Source: JAIRQK01 sp047974135 (GTDB lineage Bacteria > Campylobacterota > Campylobacteria > Campylobacterales > Campylobacteraceae). Taken from it: a stretch of DNA of 64,000 nt. The stretch covers positions 1-64,000 of the forward strand of contig JBKECC010000082.1 in the NCBI GenBank assembly GCA_047974135.1, written 5' to 3'. The position numbers and the translations under genes were made by a program. Positions 18,548 to 27,016 of this stretch are shown piece by piece (within the stretch, counting starts at the first letter, position 1; the number at the start of each line of letters is the position of its first letter). Below the pieces are notes generated by a model. That model did no database searches. It was not told the DNA's origin and worked only from the letters and a program-made list of their open reading frames with translations.

Positions 18548-19532
18548 AACAGCTTTTGTGATTGAAACAATACTAAAAGTTATCTTCGTTATGTCCGTAT
18601 TTGGTGCGATGACTGGCTATGCTACTTATGTTGAGAGAAAACTTTTGGGACTCATGCAAAGAAGACTTGGGCCTATGCACGTTGGACCATTTGGACTTTT
18701 GCAAGTTGTTTGTGATGGTATAAAACTCTTTATGAAAGAAGATATCATACCTCAAAATGCTATAAAACCAATCTTTCATTTAGCTCCTATAATTTCTGTT
18801 GTAACAGCGTTTTTAGCCTTTGCAGCAGTTCCATTTTTTCCGGAATTTACAGTTCTTGGATACAAAATAACTCCAATCATCTCTGACATTAGTGTTGGAA
18901 TCTTGTTTGTTTTAGCGGTTTCATCGGCTGGGCTTTATGCTCCTCTTCTTGCAGGACTTAGTAGCAATAACAAGTGGTCACTGCTTGGAGGTGCAAGGGC
19001 AGCTATACAACTTTTATCATTTGAAGTTATCACAGGACTCTCCATTTTAGCACCATTGATGCTTGTTGGCTCACTGTCTTTGATTGATATAAATAACGCT
19101 CAAATTGGCGGCATAACAGAGTGGATTGTTTGGAAGCAACCAGTTGCATTTATACTTTTTTTAATTGCAGGATTTGCTGAGACAAATAGAACTCCACTTG
19201 ATTTATTAGAAACCGAAGCCGAGATAGTTTCTGGTTATGCTACAGAGTATTCAGGTATGAGATGGGGATTTTTCTTCATGGGTGAATATGCAAACATGAT
19301 AACCATATCATACTTAGCAAGCTTCTTATTTTTAGGTGGTTTTAACCCTCTTTGGATAATCCCTGGTGGAGTTATGATATGTTTAAAAATCATGGGATTT
19401 ATACTTTTATTTATGTGGGTAAGAGGTGCTTGGCCTCATATAAGACCTGATCAATTGATGTGGCTTTGTTGGAAAGTTTTGATGCCAATAGCACTTATAA
19501 ACATCCTAATCACTGGTTTGATGTTACTTTAA
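18540..19532 (+). CDS. nuoH: NADH-quinone oxidoreductase subunit H
   Basis: A 330-residue membrane subunit (ND1) linking the peripheral and membrane arms near the quinone site. Motifs: YVERKLLGLMQRRLGP (about 30-45), DGIKLFMKED, FAETNRTPLDLLETEAEIVSGY (about 217-238) and the conserved MRWGFFFMGEYAN. About eight transmembrane helices. Normal length. Confidence 0.97.
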   Translation: MSETAFVIETILKVIFVMSVFGAMTGYATYVERKLLGLMQRRLGPMHVGPFGLLQVVCDGIKLFMKEDIIPQNAIKPIFHLAPIISVVTAFLAFAAVPFFPEFTVLGYKITPIISDISVGILFVLAVSSAGLYAPLLAGLSSNNKWSLLGGARAAIQLLSFEVITGLSILAPLMLVGSLSLIDINNAQIGGITEWIVWKQPVAFILFLIAGFAETNRTPLDLLETEAEIVSGYATEYSGMRWGFFFMGEYANMITISYLASFLFLGGFNPLWIIPGGVMICLKIMGFILLFMWVRGAWPHIRPDQLMWLCWKVLMPIALINILITGLMLL

Positions 19533-19541
19533 GGAGTTCTT

Positions 19542-19619
19542 GTGAGTTTAGATTTATTTAATAACCGAAACACGACAGGCTACATAGAGTTAAAGGTATA
19601 AAAAACTCCAAATACAATG
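19542..19619 (+). other. 5' end of nuoI interrupted by an in-frame TAA
   Basis: GTG 19542 has an ideal AAGGAG (19531-19536) 5 nt upstream and opens a frame (MSLDLFNNRN...) that runs straight into the nuoI frame (75 bases, 25 codons, before ATG 19617). A single TAA at 19599-19601 interrupts it. The ATG at 19617 has no ribosome site of its own. Either one substitution or sequence error created the stop, or nuoI is now made by reinitiation at 19617. Confidence 0.7.
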
Positions 19620-20159
19620 TGGGATTTTTTCAAAAGAGTTGTTAGAAGAACCTTTAAAAAAGAGCTTTTTACAGGTATGAGGATAGTTCTTTTTGAAATG
19701 CTAAAGGGTAGAAAAAACAACCATACTATAAAGTATCCACTCGAGAGATTTGTGATAGGTCCTAGATATAGAGCTATTCATGAACTATTAAGACTTTTAG
19801 AGAGTGGAAATGAGAGATGCATCGGTTGTGGACTTTGTGAAAAGATTTGCGTAGCAAACTGCATCAGAATGGATACTGATGTAGATGAAAATGGAAGAAA
19901 AGTAATCTCAGAGTACTCTATAAATTTTGGACGATGCATATTTTGTGGGCTTTGTGCAGAGGTTTGTCCAGAACTTGCTATAGTTCATGGAAGTGAGTAT
20001 GAAAATGCAAGCGAACAAAGAGCACATTACGCATTAAAAGAGGATATGTTAACCCCTATTGATACATTTAAGGCAAAAAAACAAAAAGAGTTTGAAGGGT
20101 TTGGCACACCAAGTCCCAACGCCGATAAAAATATCAAAAAAACACCATTAACTTACTAG
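19617..20159 (+). CDS. nuoI: NADH-quinone oxidoreductase subunit I
   Basis: A 180-residue ferredoxin-type subunit (as called from ATG 19617) carrying two 4Fe-4S clusters: C68, C71, C74 with C117, and C107, C110, C113 with C78. The conserved body (FVIGPRYRAIHELLRL ... CAEVCPELAIV) is complete. The likely original start is GTG 19542, cut off by an in-frame TAA at 19599, so the true N-terminus is uncertain. The C-terminal tail is Lys/Pro rich. Confidence 0.9.
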   Translation: MWDFFKRVVRRTFKKELFTGMRIVLFEMLKGRKNNHTIKYPLERFVIGPRYRAIHELLRLLESGNERCIGCGLCEKICVANCIRMDTDVDENGRKVISEYSINFGRCIFCGLCAEVCPELAIVHGSEYENASEQRAHYALKEDMLTPIDTFKAKKQKEFEGFGTPSPNADKNIKKTPLTY

Positions 20160-20169
20160 GAGAGAAGCG

Positions 20170-20706
20170 ATGTATGAAGCTGTAGCATTTTATCTTTTTG
20201 CGATATTGACCATATTTTTCTTTAGCGTAACGGTTTTTAGCAAAAATGCACTTTTTTCTATGAGTTCTCTTGCTGCTGGCATGATTTTCATAGCTGGATT
20301 TTTCTTTTTGCTTGATGCTGAATTTTTAGGAGTTGTGCAAATCGTAGTTTATACAGGTGCGGTTATGGCGCTTTATGCCTTTGGTATGATGTTTTTTGAT
20401 ACAACAAAAGATGTAAAAGAGAGGGTTGCTTACAAAAGAGTTATCTACACTCTTAGTTTTATTTGCGCGATTTTAATAGTTTTGATTTTAATTGCACCTC
20501 TTTATAGTGTAAATATAGCTCCAGTTTTACCTATGAGCAGTGATTTTGACAATACACAAATGCTTGGTAGAGTTTTGTTCACAAAATACTTAGTTGCTTT
20601 TGAATTAACAGCAGTAATGCTTCTTGTTGCGATGGTTGCAGGCATAGTTCTTGCAAGTAAAAAGATAAATCAAGACTTTGAGATAGCACAAGATGGAGGA
20701 AAATAG
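20170..20706 (+). CDS. nuoJ: NADH-quinone oxidoreductase subunit J
   Basis: A 178-residue membrane subunit (ND6) with five hydrophobic helices. The conserved VGVVQIVVYTGAVMALYAFGMM-type helix 3 is present around residues 55-75. GGAGAG precedes the ATG. It is directly followed by nuoK. Confidence 0.95.
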   Translation: MYEAVAFYLFAILTIFFFSVTVFSKNALFSMSSLAAGMIFIAGFFFLLDAEFLGVVQIVVYTGAVMALYAFGMMFFDTTKDVKERVAYKRVIYTLSFICAILIVLILIAPLYSVNIAPVLPMSSDFDNTQMLGRVLFTKYLVAFELTAVMLLVAMVAGIVLASKKINQDFEIAQDGGK

Positions 20707-21009
20707 ATGATAACATTAACTCATTATCTTATCCTCTCAGGGATTCTTTTTTCCATCGGCTTAGTTGGTGTTTTAAGACGTAAAAACTTACTTATGTTAT
20801 TTTTCTCAACAGAGATTTTACTAAATGCCACAAACATTGGACTTGTTGCAGTTTCTAAATATTATATGGATTTAACAGGGCAAATGTTTGCACTTTTTAT
20901 AATTGCCATAGCGGCAAGTGAAGTTGCGGTTGGACTTGGACTTTTGGTTCTTTGGTACAAAAGAACTGGCTCGACTGATCTTGATAGTTTAAATGTGATG
21001 AAAGGCTAA
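20707..21009 (+). CDS. nuoK: NADH-quinone oxidoreductase subunit K
   Basis: A 100-residue membrane subunit (ND4L) with three helices. The two conserved proton-path Glu residues are visible in FSTEILLNATNIG (about 36) and in AASEVAVGLGLLV (about 73). No gap to nuoJ; 3 bases to nuoL. Confidence 0.96.
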   Translation: MITLTHYLILSGILFSIGLVGVLRRKNLLMLFFSTEILLNATNIGLVAVSKYYMDLTGQMFALFIIAIAASEVAVGLGLLVLWYKRTGSTDLDSLNVMKG

Positions 21010-21012
21010 GAG

Positions 21013-22866
21013 ATGGAAAAACTTTTATATATAGCACTTTTTTCACCACTTGTTGGAGCACTTTTTGCCTCTTTGTTTGCGATGAGCAAAAAAAATATTA
21101 TAACAGGAGTTGTAAATTCAACTCTTATAGCTATTTCAACTATAAGCTCATTAATACTTCTTTGCTCTCTTAGAGACGGGGAAAGTTTACATGTAAATAT
21201 GATGGAGTGGATAAGTGCAGGAAATTTAGCCATTCCTTTTGGATTTGTGGTTGATAAAGTCTCAGTCATTATGATGGTAACAGTTGGCGTTGTTTCAACC
21301 TTGGTTCATGTTTACTCTATAGGCTATATGTCTCACGATAGAAGTTTCAATAGATTTTTTGCATATTTAAGCGCCTTTGTTTTTTCTATGATGGTACTTG
21401 TCATGAGTGACAACTTTTTAGGACTTTTTATAGGCTGGGAAGGTGTTGGACTTTGTTCTTGGATGTTGATTGGTTTTTGGTATGAAAGGCAAAGTGCTTC
21501 TTGGGCTGCAAACGAAGCTTTTATCATGAATAGAATAGCAGATCTTGGTATGCTTCTTGGTATATTTTTGATTTATTGGCAGATTGGAAGCTTACAGTAT
21601 GATGTTGTTTTTAGTGCAATTTCCTCGCTTGATACATCAGTTGTTATAATCATCGGTATTTTACTTTTTATTGGTGCGATGGGAAAATCAGCACAGTTTC
21701 CACTTCACACTTGGCTTGCAGATGCGATGGAAGGACCAACTCCTGTTTCAGCACTTATCCACGCCGCAACGATGGTAACGGCCGGTGTTTATCTTGTAAT
21801 TCGTGCAAATCCTATATATACGCTAATTCCCGATGTTGGGTTTTTTATAGCATGTCTTGGAGCTTTTGTTGCGATTTTTGCAGCGTTGATGGCACTTGCA
21901 AACAATGACTTGAAGCGAATTATCGCTTACTCAACTCTTTCACAACTTGGATATATGTTCGTTGCAGCTGGACTTGGCGCATACTGGATAGCGCTTTTTC
22001 ACTTAATGACACATGCATTTTTTAAATCATTACTGTTTTTAGGTGCAGGAAATGTTATGCACGCAATGCATGATGAGTTAAATATAAAAAAGATGGGTGG
22101 ATTGTATAAATCTCTAAAGATAACTGCGATTTTAATGATTATAGCCTCCGTTGCACTTGCTGGTATTTGGCCTTTTGCTGGATTTTTCTCAAAAGATAAG
22201 ATACTTGAAGTTGCATTTAATGAGCAAGCGTATATCTTATACGGAGCTCTTTTTGTTGGAGCCGGACTTACAGCATTTTATAGCTTTAGGCTAATTGCTT
22301 TAGTCTTTTTTGGTAAAAAAGAGTATGAAAAACTTGGCGTTCATCCTCATGAAGCAAGCTCAGTGATGCTTTTAGCGATGCTTCCTCTTGGAGTATTAGC
22401 CATGATAGCTGGATTTTTTGAAAAGCCTTTTCACTCATTTGTAACTTCACTTTTGCCTGATTATATTTTTACTTTTAATCATGACTTGATTTATATAATG
22501 ATAGCGGCAACTTTGAGTATAGCACTATTTGGTATCCTTTTTGCTCTTTACATGTATATAAAAAAAGGTGGATTTTCGTCAAATATAGAAAAAACTGGTA
22601 TTTATAAAATTTTATCAAATCAGTATTTTATACCACAGTTTTATCAAAACTACATAGTAAAACCATTTATCGCAGTAGCAAACTTTACATGGAAAAAACT
22701 TGATGAGAGTTTGGTTGATGCCTCAGTTGATGCCATAGCAAAACTACTTTATAGAAGTGGAGAAGGTGCTAGAAAAATGCAAAGCGGAAATCTCTCAACC
22801 ATGCTTAGATGGATGGTTGTTGGTATCACGATTTTACTTATAACAGCAATTTTTTACAAAGCTTAA
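21013..22866 (+). CDS. nuoL: NADH-quinone oxidoreductase subunit L
   Basis: A 617-residue antiporter-like proton-pumping subunit (ND5). Conserved segments: GWEGVGLCSWMLIGFW (about 141-156), the pump Lys in GKSAQFPLHTWLADAMEGPTPVSALIHAATMV (about 223-254), and the long C-terminal lateral helix. A palindrome at 21187 encodes LHVN. At 22548 a one-base variant encodes LYMY, in the frame where an exact copy would give a stop. Confidence 0.97.
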   Translation: MEKLLYIALFSPLVGALFASLFAMSKKNIITGVVNSTLIAISTISSLILLCSLRDGESLHVNMMEWISAGNLAIPFGFVVDKVSVIMMVTVGVVSTLVHVYSIGYMSHDRSFNRFFAYLSAFVFSMMVLVMSDNFLGLFIGWEGVGLCSWMLIGFWYERQSASWAANEAFIMNRIADLGMLLGIFLIYWQIGSLQYDVVFSAISSLDTSVVIIIGILLFIGAMGKSAQFPLHTWLADAMEGPTPVSALIHAATMVTAGVYLVIRANPIYTLIPDVGFFIACLGAFVAIFAALMALANNDLKRIIAYSTLSQLGYMFVAAGLGAYWIALFHLMTHAFFKSLLFLGAGNVMHAMHDELNIKKMGGLYKSLKITAILMIIASVALAGIWPFAGFFSKDKILEVAFNEQAYILYGALFVGAGLTAFYSFRLIALVFFGKKEYEKLGVHPHEASSVMLLAMLPLGVLAMIAGFFEKPFHSFVTSLLPDYIFTFNHDLIYIMIAATLSIALFGILFALYMYIKKGGFSSNIEKTGIYKILSNQYFIPQFYQNYIVKPFIAVANFTWKKLDESLVDASVDAIAKLLYRSGEGARKMQSGNLSTMLRWMVVGITILLITAIFYKA

Positions 22867-22873
22867 GGAGAAT

Positions 22874-24403
22874 ATGTTGGAGTATATACTAATTTTTATC
22901 GTTCTTTTTCCAGCACTTGGAGGATTTTTAGGCTTTGTGGTTGATAAAGACAATATAAAAGCTTACGGCATAGTTGTAGCAGGCATTGAGCTTATCTTCA
23001 CACTTGTTTTGTGGGGTATGTTTGATAGTACAAATGCCGATTTTCAATTTTTAACTCTTATGCCAGTCATAGAGCAGTTTGGTATAAATTTTGCACTTGG
23101 AGTTGATGGAATCTCGCTATTTTTAGTGATTTTAAGTGCATTTATAACTTTGGTTGCTCTCATTGGATTAGGTGAGATGAAAAACATGAAACACCTTATA
23201 GTTTCCATCTTGTTTTTAGAGATGACTATGGTTGGTGTGTTTTTAAGCCTTGATGTTATTATATTTTATCTATTTTGGGAACTTTCACTTGTTCCTATGC
23301 TTTATATCATCGGTGCTTGGGGTTCAAATCTTAGAATTTACGCAGCTATAAAATTTTTCTTATATACCTTTGCTGGTTCTATTTTGATGCTCGTTGGCAT
23401 TTTATACTTTGGTTACATGTATCATGAGACAACTGGTATTTGGAGTTTTTCGCTTCTTGATTGGCAAATTTTGAGTGTTCCTCTTGGTGTTCAAAACTGG
23501 TTATTTGGAGCTTTTTTCTTAGCTTTTGCAGTTAAAACTCCTATGTTTCCATTTCACACTTGGCTTCCTTACGCTCACGGACAAGCACCAACCATTGGTT
23601 CGGTTATACTTGCAGCAGTTTTACTAAAGATGGGAACTTATGGATTAGTTAGATTTTTACTTCCACTTTTTCCTGATGCGACAGTATCTTTTTTGACGCC
23701 TATAGCAATTATCGCTGTTATTATGGTTATATATGCAGCACTCATTGCTTATGTGCAAGAAGATATGAAGCAGGTTATCGCTTATAGTTCTATCTCTCAC
23801 ATGGGAGTTATAGTGCTTGGCGTTTTTGCGCTAAACGTTGAAGGTGTGACTGGTTCTGTGTTTTTCATGTTAAGCCATGGCATTGTGAGTGGAGCTTTGT
23901 TTATGCTTGTTGGGGTTATATATGATAGACGCCATACAAAGATGATGAGTGAATTTGGTGGATTAGCTAAGATTATGCCTCTTTATGCCACTATCTTTGC
24001 TATCGTTTTAATGGGCTCAGTCGGACTTCCACTAACAAGCGGATTTGTTGGAGAGTTTTTATCTTTAGCTGGATTTTTCAAAGCAAACTATGTTTTAACT
24101 GCTCTTGCGGGACTTGGTATAATCCTTGGAGCTGCTTATATGTTAAGACTATATAGAAAATCTTTTTTTGGCGAAGTTACAAACGAGAAAAACAAAAACT
24201 TAAAAGATTTAAACAAAAACGAACTTTTTGCTCTTGTGCCACTCACTCTTTTGATTGTCGTGCTTGGTATTTACCCAAAACCAGTTTTAAATCCAATCGA
24301 ATCAAGTGTTAAAAAGACTATAACTATCATGCAAAACAAAGCGCAAACTGCAAAAACAACGCAGTTTTTGGATAAAGTAAATACAAAAGTGGAGGTACAA
24401 TAA
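22874..24403 (+). CDS. nuoM: NADH-quinone oxidoreductase subunit M
   Basis: A 509-residue antiporter-like subunit (ND4). Motifs: FYLFWELSLVPMLYIIGAWG (about 132-151), KTPMFPFHTWLPYAHGQAPT (about 222-241) and VIAYSSISHMG. Stop overlaps the nuoN start (TAATG). A one-base palindrome variant at 23413 encodes GYMYH. Confidence 0.97.
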   Translation: MLEYILIFIVLFPALGGFLGFVVDKDNIKAYGIVVAGIELIFTLVLWGMFDSTNADFQFLTLMPVIEQFGINFALGVDGISLFLVILSAFITLVALIGLGEMKNMKHLIVSILFLEMTMVGVFLSLDVIIFYLFWELSLVPMLYIIGAWGSNLRIYAAIKFFLYTFAGSILMLVGILYFGYMYHETTGIWSFSLLDWQILSVPLGVQNWLFGAFFLAFAVKTPMFPFHTWLPYAHGQAPTIGSVILAAVLLKMGTYGLVRFLLPLFPDATVSFLTPIAIIAVIMVIYAALIAYVQEDMKQVIAYSSISHMGVIVLGVFALNVEGVTGSVFFMLSHGIVSGALFMLVGVIYDRRHTKMMSEFGGLAKIMPLYATIFAIVLMGSVGLPLTSGFVGEFLSLAGFFKANYVLTALAGLGIILGAAYMLRLYRKSFFGEVTNEKNKNLKDLNKNELFALVPLTLLIVVLGIYPKPVLNPIESSVKKTITIMQNKAQTAKTTQFLDKVNTKVEVQ

Positions 24404-25866
24404 TGGAAAATATCACATTTGATACTTTAAATCTTGCAACTATTGTGCCGATGTGTATCGCTATCGTTGGAGCTTTAATCATACTTTGTATAGATATAGT
24501 AAAAAGCTCTCTATCAAAAAGCTTTTATACTATGCTAACCATCTTAGTTCTTTTGATGGATTTAGGAGCTATTTTACTTTTTAGCTCAAACGAGAGAGGC
24601 TTTTTTGATATGATGCTTGTTGATGGCATAGCCTTGCTTTCGCAAATCATCATCTTGGTGGCTTCCATGCTTTTTATACCGCTTGCACTTAGTAAAACAG
24701 ACTTTAATGAACACAAATTTGCAGAGTATTTTGCACTATTTTTGTTCATGATTGCTGGTTTTCAATTTATGGTGGCAACAGAAAACCTCATACTTATCTT
24801 TTTAGGATTAGAGACTGCTTCACTTGCACTTTATGCTCTTATAGCTATGCACGGAAGAACAAAAGCGGTTGAGGCTGCATTAAAGTATTTTGTGATGGGA
24901 GCATTAGCTGCTGGATTTTACGCATTTGGCTCGATGATATTTTATGCACTAACAGGAAGTGTTGAGATTAGTATAATCGTAGAAAGACTTGGTGAGAGAG
25001 GATATGAGCCAATATTTGCAGTGCTTGGAGCGACTATTTTTATACTAGCAACTTTAGCCTTTAAACTCTCGCTCATACCTTTTCACACATGGACGCCAGA
25101 CGTTTATGAAGGAAGTTCGGCTCCGCTTGCAGGATATATGTCTATAGTTCCAAAGATAGCAGCTTTTGTGGTTGCTATAAGATTTTTTGATTTGTTGTTA
25201 TCTTCAAATCTTACTTGGCTTCACGATATGCTCTATGTACTTGTTGTGCTTACCATGACACTTTCTAACTTGATGGCATTAGTTCAAAGCGACGTAAAAA
25301 GAATGTTAGCATTTAGCTCCATCTCTCACGCTGGTTTTGTTCTTGCAGCTGTTCTCATCAACTCCGAGCAAGGAAACAGTGCTGTTTTTGTTTACTGGAT
25401 ACTTTTCATGTTTTCAAATCTTGGGGCTTTTTCTATGCTTTGGCTCGCAAGAAACAAACAAAATCTTTGGGATGAGAGATACCAACATCCATATATAAAA
25501 TTTTCAGGGATGATACAAGTTTCACCTATGGCAGCTACACTTATGGGGCTTTTTATGCTCTCTTTGGCCGGGCTTCCACCTTTTTCAGTATTTTGGGGCA
25601 AAATCTATATCTTAGGAGCTGCTATAAATGCTGGATATGTTATCTTGGCAATTATCATGGCGTTAAACAGTGCCGTCGCTATTTACTACTACTTAAAGCT
25701 TGTAGTATATATATTTTTAAAAGATCCTATAAGTGAAGATGGCAATATATATATCATAAACTCATCTAAACCGCTAAAAGTTGTAGTTGGATTTGCCGCA
25801 CTTACCACTTTGTTTGCTATATTTTTAGTTGAGCCAATCTTAAAGCTTGTAAGCATTTACATGTAA
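24403..25866 (+). CDS. nuoN: NADH-quinone oxidoreductase subunit N
   Basis: A 487-residue antiporter-like subunit (ND2), last gene of the nuo operon. Motifs: FLGLETASLALYALIA (about 130-145), KLSLIPFHTWTPDVYEGSSAP (about 222-242) and LAFSSISHAGFVL. The stop codon itself is supplied by an exact TTACATGTAA palindrome (25857-25866), so the protein ends in YM. Confidence 0.97.
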   Translation: MENITFDTLNLATIVPMCIAIVGALIILCIDIVKSSLSKSFYTMLTILVLLMDLGAILLFSSNERGFFDMMLVDGIALLSQIIILVASMLFIPLALSKTDFNEHKFAEYFALFLFMIAGFQFMVATENLILIFLGLETASLALYALIAMHGRTKAVEAALKYFVMGALAAGFYAFGSMIFYALTGSVEISIIVERLGERGYEPIFAVLGATIFILATLAFKLSLIPFHTWTPDVYEGSSAPLAGYMSIVPKIAAFVVAIRFFDLLLSSNLTWLHDMLYVLVVLTMTLSNLMALVQSDVKRMLAFSSISHAGFVLAAVLINSEQGNSAVFVYWILFMFSNLGAFSMLWLARNKQNLWDERYQHPYIKFSGMIQVSPMAATLMGLFMLSLAGLPPFSVFWGKIYILGAAINAGYVILAIIMALNSAVAIYYYLKLVVYIFLKDPISEDGNIYIINSSKPLKVVVGFAALTTLFAIFLVEPILKLVSIYM

Positions 25867-25876
25867 GGGCAAAAAA
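25857..25876 (+). promoter_or_regulatory. Palindrome fused to the Shine-Dalgarno of the GNAT gene
   Basis: TTTACATGTAAGGG: the right arm of the palindrome supplies the nuoN stop and runs into AAGGG, which is 7 nt from the TTG start of the next gene. Confidence 0.6.
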
Positions 25877-26152
25877 TTGAATTTTATATATGAAAAAGAT
25901 AGGATTTATGCAAAAGATGAAAATGAAGAAGTGGTTGCAGAAATCACTTTTCCACTTATTGATGAAAACACGGTTAATATAAACCACACTTTTGTTTCAC
26001 CAAAACTTCGTGGCGGTGGCGTTGCATCAAAACTTATGCTTGAATGTTGTGAAGTGTTAAAAAAAGAGGGCAAAAAAGCTGTTGCAACTTGCTCATACGC
26101 AGATATTTGGTTTAAAAGAAACAGTGAGTACACTTACATTTTAAAAAACTAA
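25877..26152 (+). CDS. Small GNAT-like N-acetyltransferase
   Basis: A 91-residue protein of the short GNAT type (YjdJ-like). It has the acetyl-CoA loop RGGGVASKLM (about 45-54) after the strand VNINHTFVSPKL, and a C-terminal CSYADIWFKRNSEY. Such small GNATs usually lack a known substrate. The TTG start is supported by AAGGG 7 nt upstream. It may be cotranscribed with nuoN but is unlikely to be part of complex I. Confidence 0.8.
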   Translation: MNFIYEKDRIYAKDENEEVVAEITFPLIDENTVNINHTFVSPKLRGGGVASKLMLECCEVLKKEGKKAVATCSYADIWFKRNSEYTYILKN

Positions 26153-26159
26153 ATTTTAT

Positions 26160-26198
26160 TTACATGTAAAGAGTTTTAAGCCTTTACAGGTAAACTCT
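26160..26198. terminator. Convergent gene ends with palindrome and hairpin
   Basis: Between the convergent GNAT and response-regulator genes. An exact TTACATGTAA (26160-26169) is followed by a 7-bp inverted repeat AGAGTTT (26170-26176) and AAACTCT (26192-26198). A degenerate palindrome (TTTACAGGTAAA) lies in the loop. Possibly a two-way terminator. Confidence 0.35.
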
Positions 26199-26853
26199 AC
26201 TCAATCATATATCCAACGCCTCTAACGCTTTTGATGATTTCTCCAACTTTTTTGTTTATCTTAAAAGCAAGGCTTCGAACCGTTACATCTTTTATATCTT
26301 TGTCATCCCAAACATACTGACGCAAGTTTTCACCAAGAACTATCAACCCTTTTTGATTTATGAGTATAGACAAAAAAAGCTTCTCTTTTTTGGTTAAAAC
26401 CACCTCTTTGTCTTTATAAAGCAAGGAAGAAGTTAGAGTATTAAAATACAAAAATTCATTGATTTTTACGCTATTTTTTGAACAGTCACTTTTTGGCTGA
26501 AAAGAGTTGTGGTAGTTTATCCTTACTATAAGCTCTTTCGTGTCAAAAGGTTTTTTTACAAAATCATTGCATCCAGCTTCGTATGCTTTTGTTATATTTT
26601 TTATGCCGCCATCTATACTTATAGCTAATATAATGGCGTTTTGATTTGATTTTCTTATCATCTCTATAAGATCAAAAGCGTTGTAACTATTGCTATTTAA
26701 GTCTATGATGTATATATCGTATTTTTTATTTATCAAAATTCCATAAGAGCTATAACCATCAAAAAAGCTATCAACAAAAAAGTCAAACTGTTGAAGTGTG
26801 TTTTTGATATTTTTGTTTAATGCTATATCGCTTTCAATCATAAATACTTTCAT
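26197..26853 (-). CDS. OmpR/PhoB-family response regulator (orphan)
   Basis: A 218-residue two-domain regulator. Receiver: acidic pair E7/D9, phosphoacceptor D51 (YIIDLNSN), S79 and K101 (KKPF). The C-terminal winged helix (about 130-218) has the family ending RSVRGVGYMI-like KSVRGVGYMIE. No histidine kinase lies beside it. It is transcribed away from urtA across 163 bp, so it may control urea uptake and urease, though this is inference from position. Its ribosome site AAAAGG is contiguous with a one-mismatch palindrome. Confidence 0.9.
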   Translation of the reverse strand: MKVFMIESDIALNKNIKNTLQQFDFFVDSFFDGYSSYGILINKKYDIYIIDLNSNSYNAFDLIEMIRKSNQNAIILAISIDGGIKNITKAYEAGCNDFVKKPFDTKELIVRINYHNSFQPKSDCSKNSVKINEFLYFNTLTSSLLYKDKEVVLTKKEKLFLSILINQKGLIVLGENLRQYVWDDKDIKDVTVRSLAFKINKKVGEIIKSVRGVGYMIE

Positions 26854-26892
26854 TTTTTAACCTTTTACATGTAGATGTAATTATATAAATGA

Positions 26893-26904
26893 AACGAATT
26901 CGTT
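26893..26904. promoter_or_regulatory. Palindrome AACGAATTCGTT in the urtA/regulator divergent region
   Basis: A perfect 12-bp palindrome, about 40 bp from the regulator start and about 110 bp from the urtA start. It is a candidate operator for the neighbouring response regulator or another factor. A candidate urtA -10 (TATACT, 26976-26981) lies downstream. Confidence 0.35.
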
Positions 26905-27016
26905 ACTGCTTAAAAAATAAACAATAATAATTTTAAATTTTGTACAAAAACAACAAAAAAGCAACACTTATTTTTTATACTTCGACATATAAACTTTTTA
27001 AGGGGGAATTTCAAAT

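Noticed and set aside
19542..19601. A separate 19-codon peptide gene before nuoI
   Set aside because: It has a good ribosome site but is in frame with nuoI with only one stop between them, so it is better explained as the nuoI N-terminus.
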